From assembly GCF_944384695.1 (NCBI RefSeq), contig NZ_CALWUQ010000001.1, forward strand, positions 1 to 64,000: a stretch of 64,000 nucleotides of DNA, written 5' to 3'. Shown in pieces: positions 58,197-64,000 of the stretch (its first letter is position 1; every line of letters starts with the position of its first letter). Source of the DNA: an uncultured Agathobaculum sp. (lineage in GTDB: Bacteria; Bacillota; Clostridia; Oscillospirales; Butyricicoccaceae). The position numbers and the translations under genes are program-made. A model generated the notes under the pieces. It had not been told where the DNA came from, did no database searches, and saw only the letters and a list, made by a program, of their open reading frames with translations.

Positions 58197-59633
58197 ATGA
58201 AAATCATGTATGTTACCAGTGAATGCGCTCCGTTCGTCAAAACCGGCGGTCTGGGCGACGTTGCCGGCTCGCTGCCTAAGGCCCTTGCTGCAAAGGGGAA
58301 CGACGTGCGCGTATTCTGCCCGTTGTATTCCGCCATCGGGCAGGAGTGGCGCGAGAAGTTCTATTACTTAAAGAACGCTTATGTCCGTCTGGGCTGGCGC
58401 AACCAGTACTGCGGCATTTTCCGCTATGAAGCGGACGGCGTGACCTATTACTTCATCGACAACGAATACTACTTTGCACGCGGTCAGGTTTACGGCGAGT
58501 ATGACGATGCGGAACGCTTTGCCTACTATTCCAAGGCAGTGCTTGAGGTGCTGCCCGATTTGGACTGGCGTCCGGACGTCATCAACTGCAACGACTGGCA
58601 GACCGCGCTTGTGCCGGTCTATTACAACCTGATGTTCTCTTCCCGTCCTTTCTATGAGAACATCAAGACCGTGTTCACCATCCACAACATCCAGTATCAG
58701 GGCCGCTATGGCCGCGAGATTCTGGAGTATGTGCTCGGCATTGACGACGCGCATTTCCGTTCGGGCTTCATGGCGATGGATGGCGACGTCAACCTGATGA
58801 AGGCCGCGATTGTGGCCTCCACCGCGGTCACCACGGTTTCGCCCACCTATGCCAATGAAATCCAAACCGAATACTACGGCTACCGGCTGGATTCCGTGCT
58901 GCGCATGAACAGCTACAAACTGCACGGCATCCTCAACGGCATTGATATGGATGCCTTCAACCCGGCAACCGACCCCAAGATTTTCAAGAACTACGGTCCG
59001 AATAACCCGGACGATAAAAAGGTCAACAAGCTTGAACTGCTCAAGCTGTGCGGCATCGAGGGCGACGAAAATACGCCGGTCATCGGTATGGTCACCCGCT
59101 TTGTCGACCAGAAGGGCCTCGACCTGATTGAAGCCGTGCTGCACGACATCTTGTCCGACGACCTGCGTCTAATCGTGCTGGGCAAGGGCGACTGGCGCTA
59201 TGAACAGATGTTCCTGGAGGCCAAGCGCCGCTATCCGAACAACATTTCGGCATCCATCATGTTCTCCGGTGATTTGGCAAACCGTATTTATGCGGGCGCG
59301 GACATGTTCCTGATGCCGTCCAAGTTCGAGCCGTGCGGTCTGGCACAGATGATTGCACTGCGTTACGGCACCATCCCGATTGTGCGCGAAACCGGCGGCC
59401 TGAAGGACACCGTGCAGGCCTTCGTCGATTACGCGGGCACGGGCAACGGCTTTACCTTTGCCAGCTACAATGCGCATGATATGCTGCACGTCATTCGGGA
59501 AGCCTGCGGCGTATTCCGCTATAACAAGCCCGCGTGGAAAAAGCTGATGCTGCAAGGCATGCAAAGTGATTTCAGTTGGGGCAGCTCGGCAGATAAATAT
59601 ATCGAGGTTTATCATTCTGCCCTTGGTTGGTAA
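58197..59633 (+). CDS. glgA: Glycogen synthase (ADP-glucose)
   Basis: GlgA (478 residues, GT5) extends alpha-1,4-glucan from ADP-glucose. It begins KIMYVTSECAPFVKTGGLGD, where KTGGL is the donor-phosphate motif. It has ELLKLCGI, the second-domain GADMFLMPSKFEPCGLAQM with the catalytic Glu, and GTIPIVRETGGLKDTV. The start is ATG 58197 after GGGGAGG; a start further upstream would read through the leader hairpin. GlgP follows after 39 bp. Confidence 0.96.
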   Translation: MKIMYVTSECAPFVKTGGLGDVAGSLPKALAAKGNDVRVFCPLYSAIGQEWREKFYYLKNAYVRLGWRNQYCGIFRYEADGVTYYFIDNEYYFARGQVYGEYDDAERFAYYSKAVLEVLPDLDWRPDVINCNDWQTALVPVYYNLMFSSRPFYENIKTVFTIHNIQYQGRYGREILEYVLGIDDAHFRSGFMAMDGDVNLMKAAIVASTAVTTVSPTYANEIQTEYYGYRLDSVLRMNSYKLHGILNGIDMDAFNPATDPKIFKNYGPNNPDDKKVNKLELLKLCGIEGDENTPVIGMVTRFVDQKGLDLIEAVLHDILSDDLRLIVLGKGDWRYEQMFLEAKRRYPNNISASIMFSGDLANRIYAGADMFLMPSKFEPCGLAQMIALRYGTIPIVRETGGLKDTVQAFVDYAGTGNGFTFASYNAHDMLHVIREACGVFRYNKPAWKKLMLQGMQSDFSWGSSADKYIEVYHSALGW

Positions 59634-59672
59634 GACCGATTAAGCAAATTAAGTGAGGAGACAAGAGAGACC

Positions 59673-62120
59673 ATGTCAAAGAATCAGTACACAAAGACCG
59701 CTTTGAAGGAGGCCATTGCGGGCAAGCTGCAACGCCACTTCGGCCGCGAGGTTGCAGATGCCTCGAAGGAACAGGTTTACGAGGCCTGCGCGCTCGTCGT
59801 GCGCGATGCGCTCACCGAGCATATGATCGAGACCCAGAACGAGGTTGAAAAATACGGAGAGCGACAGGTGCACTATCTGTGCATGGAATTTCTTGTGGGC
59901 CGCAGCCTGCGCAACAACGCCTACAATCTGGGCATCCTGCCCGCACTGACCGAAGCGCTCAAGGAAATGGGCTATGAAATGGCCGACATTTTCGAGGAAG
60001 AGGCTGACCCCGGTCTGGGCAACGGCGGTCTGGGCCGTCTGGCAGCCTGCTATATGGACGGCATGGCGACCATCGGCGTGCGCGGCACCGGCTACTCCAT
60101 CCGCTATGAACACGGTATCTTCAAGCAGAAGATTGAGGACGGCCAGCAGGTCGAGCTGCCGGACTCCTGGCTGGCTTCCGGCGACGTTTGGCACATCCCC
60201 GCGATGGACGACACGCGCGAAGTCAAGATTGGCGGCACGGTCAACACCTATTTCAATGACCAGGGCAAGCTGATCGTTGAATATCACGACTATACGCCGG
60301 TTCTGGCCGTCCCGTACGACATGCCGATTTCCGGCTATGACACCAACAATATCGCCTGCCTGCGCCTGTGGGAGGCCAAGAGCCCGATTGCGCTGGACAT
60401 GAAGCTGTTCTCGTCCGGCGAGTACCTCAAGGCGCTCGAGAAGCACGCGATGGCTGAGACCATCTCGATGGTGCTCTATCCGGAGGATAACCACCGCGAA
60501 GGCCAGTCCCTGCGTCTCAAGCAGCAGTACTTCCTCGTGTCCGCAACCTTGCAGGACATCTGTGCCAAGCACAAGGCCAAGTACGGCACACTGGCAAACT
60601 TTGCGCACAAGCATGTGCTGCACATCAACGACACACACCCGACGCTGGTCATCCCCGAACTCATGCGCATCCTGATGGATGAAAACGACATGAGCTGGGA
60701 GAACGCATGGAACATCACCAGCCAGTCGGTCGCTTACACCAACCACACGGTCATGCCCGAGGCACTGGAGTGCTGGCCGGTATCGCTGGTGCAGGAGCTG
60801 ATGCCCCGCATCATGCAGATCATCTATGAAATCAACGAGCGCTTCTGCAAGGAGCTGTGGAACTACTTCCCGAACGACTTCCAGAAGATCTCCAAGCTGG
60901 CCATCGTGTCGGACAACACGGTTCGCATGGCGCATCTGGCAATCGCCGGTTCGTTCTCGATCAACGGCGTTTCCGCGCTGCACTCCGAAATCCTCAAGGA
61001 CCGTGTATTCAACGATTTCTACAAGATTTACTCCTCCAAGTTCTGCAACGTCACCAACGGCATTGCACACCGCCGCTGGCTGTGCGAAGCAAACCCGGAG
61101 TTGGCTGAGCTGATCGAGAGCAAAATCGGCAAGGGCTATCGCAAGCATCCGTCCGAATTGCAGGTGCTTGCCAACTACGGCAACGACAAGGTGCTGCTCC
61201 AGCGTCTGGGCGAAATCAAGCGCGACAACAAGCAGCGTCTCGCGGACTATATCAAGGCGCACAACGATATCGAAGTCAATATGGACTCGATTTTTGACGT
61301 ACAGGTTAAGCGTCTGCACGAGTACAAGCGCCAGATGCTCAACATCCTGCACATCATCTCGCTGTATCACAAGCTGAAGGATAACCCGAGCATGGACTTC
61401 GTGCCGCGCACCTTTATCTTCGGCTCCAAGGCTGCGCCGGGCTATGCCGTGGCGAAAAAGACCATCCGTCTGATCAACTCCATTGCGAACATGATCAACA
61501 ACGACCCGGATATCGGCGACAAGCTCAAGGTCGTGTTCATCGAGGACTACAAGGTATCTCTGGCGGAAATGATCATGCCGGCGGCTGAGGTTTCCGAGCA
61601 AATCTCGATTGCGGGCAAGGAAGCATCCGGCACGGGCAACATGAAGTTCATGATGAACGGCGCGCTCACCATCGGCACGATGGACGGCGCAAACGTCGAA
61701 ATCTGCGAGGCAGTCGGCCGCGAGAACATCTTCATCTTCGGTATGGAGACCCCGGAGGCAGAGGCACTGGCCGCATCCGGCAACTATGAGCCGATGCTGA
61801 TTTACCAGAACGATCCGGTCATCAAGCGCGTGCTTGACCATATGATTCACGGCTTTGGCGACGGCGTGGACTACACCGATTTGGCTAACCTGCTGCTGCA
61901 CGGCGGCAACGGCGGCCCGGCTGACCGCTACATGAGCCTGAAGGACTTCTCCTCCTATGCCATCGCACAGGAGCGCGTCAGCGAGATGTACCGCCACGCG
62001 GAAAACTGGAACTATATGTCGCTGATGAACATTGCAAACTCCGGCCGCTTTGCGTCCGACCGCTCGGTAGCCGAGTATGCTCAGAACATCTGGCGCGTCA
62101 AGACCAACTTTGCATTTTAA
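59673..62120 (+). CDS. glgP: Glycogen/maltodextrin phosphorylase
   Basis: GlgP (815 residues, GT35) releases glucose 1-phosphate from the non-reducing ends of glycogen with phosphate and PLP. It shows the NGGLGRLAACYMDGMATIG block, the HINDTHPTLVIPELMR region and the PLP-lysine motif EASGTGNMKFMMNGALTIGT. An N-terminal allosteric domain of the mammalian type is not evident. The ATG at 59673 follows GTGAGGAGACAAGAGAGACC. It ends the glycogen cluster, so synthesis and breakdown enzymes are transcribed together. Confidence 0.97.
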   Translation: MSKNQYTKTALKEAIAGKLQRHFGREVADASKEQVYEACALVVRDALTEHMIETQNEVEKYGERQVHYLCMEFLVGRSLRNNAYNLGILPALTEALKEMGYEMADIFEEEADPGLGNGGLGRLAACYMDGMATIGVRGTGYSIRYEHGIFKQKIEDGQQVELPDSWLASGDVWHIPAMDDTREVKIGGTVNTYFNDQGKLIVEYHDYTPVLAVPYDMPISGYDTNNIACLRLWEAKSPIALDMKLFSSGEYLKALEKHAMAETISMVLYPEDNHREGQSLRLKQQYFLVSATLQDICAKHKAKYGTLANFAHKHVLHINDTHPTLVIPELMRILMDENDMSWENAWNITSQSVAYTNHTVMPEALECWPVSLVQELMPRIMQIIYEINERFCKELWNYFPNDFQKISKLAIVSDNTVRMAHLAIAGSFSINGVSALHSEILKDRVFNDFYKIYSSKFCNVTNGIAHRRWLCEANPELAELIESKIGKGYRKHPSELQVLANYGNDKVLLQRLGEIKRDNKQRLADYIKAHNDIEVNMDSIFDVQVKRLHEYKRQMLNILHIISLYHKLKDNPSMDFVPRTFIFGSKAAPGYAVAKKTIRLINSIANMINNDPDIGDKLKVVFIEDYKVSLAEMIMPAAEVSEQISIAGKEASGTGNMKFMMNGALTIGTMDGANVEICEAVGRENIFIFGMETPEAEALAASGNYEPMLIYQNDPVIKRVLDHMIHGFGDGVDYTDLANLLLHGGNGGPADRYMSLKDFSSYAIAQERVSEMYRHAENWNYMSLMNIANSGRFASDRSVAEYAQNIWRVKTNFAF

Positions 62121-62241
62121 TTTGTTCGTTTGAAAGCACGCTTTCAAACGAGAGAGGCTTTGCCGGGCATTTGCCCGGACAAAGCCAACCACGTGATATT
62201 TGCGCGCCGCATGCGGCACACAAAATCACTTTCTTGTATAG

Positions 62242-62267
62242 AAAGCCCGGCTCAGCCGGGCTTTTTA
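62242..62267 (+). terminator. Terminator of the glycogen cluster
   Basis: AAAGCCCGGC and GCCGGGCTTT pair around TCA, followed by TTTATG on the plus strand. It is the only hairpin of the spacer with a clear plus-strand T-tract. Confidence 0.85.
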
Positions 62268-62322
62268 TGATTTTCGGGCAATACTGCTCGAAAATCTATT
62301 ATATGTGCGCCTTATGGCGCGG

Positions 62323-62350
62323 AAAAAGGACGCTGTACAGCGTCCTTTTA
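62323..62350 (-). terminator. Terminator of mntP
   Basis: AAAAGGACGCTG and CAGCGTCCTTTT share a two-base loop, and T-runs occur on both sides. On the minus strand it ends CCTTTTTCC. It lies 15 bp after the mntP stop. Confidence 0.85.
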
Positions 62351-62364
62351 TGGTTTTCGTATCC

Positions 62365-62928
62365 TTAGCCCAGTACGCCCAGATGCTCCAGCAGGATTTT
62401 CAGGCCCATCAGGATGAGCACCACGCCGCCGAACAGCTCCGCACGCGATTTGTACTTTGCGCCAAACACATGCCCGACCTTGACGCCCACGCAGGACAGC
62501 ACAAAGGTCGTGCAGCCAATCAGGCAGACCGCGGGCACGATTTGCACCTGCAAAAACGCAAATGTGATGCCAACGGCAAGCGCGTCGATGCTGGTCGCCA
62601 CTGCAAGCGGCAGCATCGTGGCAAAGGAAAACGAATCGCTCAGGCTTTCCTCGTCGGTGTCGCGCGACTCGCGCACCATGTTACCGCCGATGAGCGCCAG
62701 CAGCACAAACGCAATCCAGTGGTCGACGCTGGTAATCAGCGTCTGGAAGCGCACGCCCAGCACAAACCCCAAAAGCGGCATCAGCGCCTGAAACCCGCCA
62801 AAATATGCGCCTGTAATCAATGCGTGGCGCGGGCGCAGCGTGCGCACACTCAGCCCTTTGCAGATGGACACCGCAAAGGCATCCATCGACAGGCCGACGG
62901 CAATGATGAACAACTCCAATAAACCCAT
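62365..62928 (-). CDS. mntP: Manganese efflux pump MntP
   Basis: MntP (187 residues, formerly YebN/DUF204) exports Mn2+. It has six membrane segments in two repeats and the conserved acidic motifs [17 protein letters not shown] near the start and [17 protein letters not shown] in the second half, both with the essential Asp. The start ATG at 62928 follows AAGGAGGACAAGAAA. A Mn2+-type riboswitch and terminator in the leader (62968-63098) show how expression is controlled, which supports the function. Confidence 0.95.
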   Translation of the reverse strand: MGLLELFIIAVGLSMDAFAVSICKGLSVRTLRPRHALITGAYFGGFQALMPLLGFVLGVRFQTLITSVDHWIAFVLLALIGGNMVRESRDTDEESLSDSFSFATMLPLAVATSIDALAVGITFAFLQVQIVPAVCLIGCTTFVLSCVGVKVGHVFGAKYKSRAELFGGVVLILMGLKILLEHLGVLG

Positions 62929-62967
62929 TTTCTTGTCCTCCTTGTCGTTAACAGCGCCGAACGGGCA

Positions 62968-63098
62968 TAAAAAAAGAGACCCATCCGCCGTAAAACAGAT
63001 AAGTCTCGTCATTTCATGCAGAACCAGAGAAGCGTCCTCCCCAGTATGTTGGCCCTGCCGCGCGGGGTGGAACAAATCCGCGCCGACTACTCCCTTAT
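62968..63098 (-). ncRNA. yybP-ykoY-type manganese riboswitch with intrinsic terminator
   Basis: On the minus strand the leader contains the hallmark segments in order: AAGGGAGTAG (63096-63087), CCAACATACT (63052-63043) and GAAATGACGAGACTTAT (about 63015-62999). These correspond to the yybP-ykoY aptamer core. Downstream, GAGAC (63007-63003) pairs with GTCTC (62980-62976), followed by T7, forming a terminator whose left arm is part of the aptamer. Mn2+ binding should stabilise the aptamer, block the terminator and allow mntP expression. The class is known; the call is by consensus segments only. Confidence 0.85.
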
Positions 63099-63106
63099 TA
63101 CCGCTT

Positions 63107-63135
63107 ATGATACCATATGCGGCGGGCAAAGTCAA
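63107..63135 (-). promoter_or_regulatory. mntP promoter
   Basis: On the minus strand, TTGACT (63135-63130) and TATCAT (63112-63107) are separated by 17 bp, just upstream of the riboswitch. It begins 9 bp after the gatD stop. Confidence 0.78.
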
Positions 63136-63143
63136 TATCCGCA

Positions 63144-63881
63144 TCAGCCCCGGCGCAGCCGCTCCTCCATATAGTCATGCGCGCGGTTTTCCAACGTGTC
63201 GTCAAGCGGCGTCAGCGGCTCTGTGCCGTCGTACTTGCGGGCAAGTGCGGTTTGCAGGATAAAGTCGCACAGCGCAGGATTCTTGGGCAAAAGCGAGCCG
63301 TGCGAGTAGGTCGCAAACACATTTTTATAGCGCGCGCCCTCGGTCTGGTCCTCGCCGTTGTTGCCATAGCCCTTGAGCACCATGCCCAGCGGCGCAACGT
63401 CCTCGCCCAGATAGGTCTTGCCCGAGTGATTTTCAAAGCCGACCACGACCGAACCGCTGCTTTCGGGCGTGGTGCGGAACATATAGTTGCCAATCATGCG
63501 CTCTTTTGCGCCGATGGTGTGGACGTTGATTGCGCCGATGAAGTCCAGCTGGTTGCCGTCCCACGTTTTGTAGTACTGTCCCAGCATCTGATAGCCGCCG
63601 CAGATGGCAAGGAACACCTTGCCCTCCTCGACCGCCGTGCAGATATCGCGGCCCTTGCCCGCGGCAAGGTCGCGCAGCAGCACTTCCTGCTCGAAGTCCT
63701 GTCCGCCGCCGATGAAAAAGATATCGTGTTTGTCAATATCAATCGGCTGGCCGATGGAGCACTCCTCGACCGTCACGCCGATGCCGCGCGCTTCCAGCCG
63801 CCGCTTCATGGTAATGATATTGCCCCGGTCGCCGTACAGGTTCAAAATATCGGGGTACAGGTGGCAGATATTCAGTTGCAT
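63144..63881 (-). CDS. gatD: Lipid II isoglutaminyl synthase, glutaminase subunit GatD
   Basis: GatD (245 residues) hydrolyses glutamine and gives ammonia to MurT, which amidates D-Glu of lipid II. The class I amidotransferase domain (CobB/CobQ-like) has the catalytic Cys94 in LAICGGYQ and His in TYSHGSLL near 193. The N-terminus [19 protein letters not shown] is typical. The ATG at 63881 follows GGGGGAGAGGACGAC. murT lies 15 bp upstream on the same strand. Confidence 0.93.
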   Translation of the reverse strand: MQLNICHLYPDILNLYGDRGNIITMKRRLEARGIGVTVEECSIGQPIDIDKHDIFFIGGGQDFEQEVLLRDLAAGKGRDICTAVEEGKVFLAICGGYQMLGQYYKTWDGNQLDFIGAINVHTIGAKERMIGNYMFRTTPESSGSVVVGFENHSGKTYLGEDVAPLGMVLKGYGNNGEDQTEGARYKNVFATYSHGSLLPKNPALCDFILQTALARKYDGTEPLTPLDDTLENRAHDYMEERLRRG

Positions 63882-63896
63882 GTCGTCCTCTCCCCC

Positions 63897-64000
63897 TTAT
63901 TCGTAAAACGCCTTGACGTCGGTGTGCTTGGCAATCTCGCCGCGCAAATCGAACATCGCCGTATAGGTCGGCATCAGGAACGCGGGCGTCTCGTCCGCGC
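63897..64000 (-). CDS. murT: MurT, lipid II isoglutaminyl synthase ligase subunit (C-terminal end only)
   Basis: The last 34 codons of a gene running in from beyond the window end at TAA 63899-63897. The peptide has the MurT-type C-terminus PTYTAMFDLRGEIAK, ending in FYE. MurT is a Mur-ligase-like enzyme that uses ATP and ammonia from GatD to amidate lipid II. Identification rests on this short segment and on the adjacent gatD. Confidence 0.82.
   Translation of the reverse strand, partial: ADETPAFLMPTYTAMFDLRGEIAKHTDVKAFYE

Larger units (their letters stand above)
62121..62364. other. Stem-loop-rich spacer between glgP and mntP
   Basis: No gene is seen in these 244 bp. They contain six or seven consecutive inverted repeats: CGTTTGAAAG/CTTTCAAACG (62127-62150), GGCTTTG/CAAAGCC with an inner CCGGGC stem (62156-62186), and a GTGAT/ATCAC-bounded arm (62193-62229). 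The others are AGCCCGGC/GCCGGGCT (62244-62262), GATTTTCG/CGAAAATC (62269-62296), GCGCC/GGCGC (62307-62320) and AAAAGGACGCTG/CAGCGTCCTTTT (about 62325-62349). Two of these are terminators. Confidence 0.75.

Noticed and set aside
59676-62219. 847-codon minus-strand frame covering glgP
   Set aside because: Complement of glycogen phosphorylase, whose motifs are unmistakable; the antisense product has no domain.

Overview
The window is about 58-60 % GC and densely coding. Gene content and order are those of a Clostridia (Firmicutes) chromosome: ylxM-ffh-rpsP-khpA-rimM-trmD, rplU-prp-rpmA-obg with an L27 N-terminal cleavage site, walRKHI(J), murT-gatD, glgBCDAP, a PfoR-type PTS protein, an [FeFe]-hydrogenase and frequent TTG starts. 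My inference is a gut-type Oscillospirales such as the Butyricicoccus/Agathobaculum group; no rRNA or other strict marker is present to prove this. I saw no rRNA, tRNA, CRISPR array, IS element or prophage; one orphan phage-type holin gene is present.

Layout. 1-3627: tmcAL, a zinc-ribbon protein, a PadR regulator with its membrane partner, and a DUF554 protein followed by a coding remnant. 3699-8905: a PfoR-like PTS IIC protein, a MATE exporter and a two-component system. 8913-13359: a DeoR-type regulator facing a decaying locus. This has tctC with an internal stop, tctB, a tctA cut off by a deletion that fuses it to the 3' end of a transketolase gene, and an RpiB-type isomerase. The intergenic region holds two good promoters and an array of TTCGAA sites.

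13473-19448 is the most interesting part: a Dlt-like operon of lipoprotein, DltA-like adenylating enzyme, fold-type III PLP decarboxylase, carrier protein, MBOAT acyltransferase and SGNH/DltD-like protein. Classical dlt operons lack the PLP enzyme, so the system may decorate a surface polymer with a modified or decarboxylated amino acid. 19506-22188: a zinc alcohol dehydrogenase and an [FeFe]-hydrogenase-like protein.

22387-30706 (minus strand): obg, rpmA, prp, rplU, a bitopic coiled-coil protein, rpiA, folD, lgt and a pair of M16 peptidases. 30752-34500 (plus): the signal recognition particle, S16 and tRNA-modification cluster. 34504-46389 (minus): a sugar-phosphate kinase, an esterase, rlmH, walJ and murA, then a transcription unit GH13-nudix-walR-walK-walH-walI. 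46597-53206: holin, CarD, GNAT, purA, a cysteine desulfurase with thiI, and cinA.

53312-62267: a complete glycogen cluster, glgB-glgC-glgD and glgA-glgP. GlgB carries an unusual Lys/Ala-rich octapeptide-repeat tail. After a stem-loop-rich spacer, 62365-64000 (minus) has mntP behind a yybP-ykoY-type (Mn2+) riboswitch with a terminator, then gatD and the 3' end of murT.
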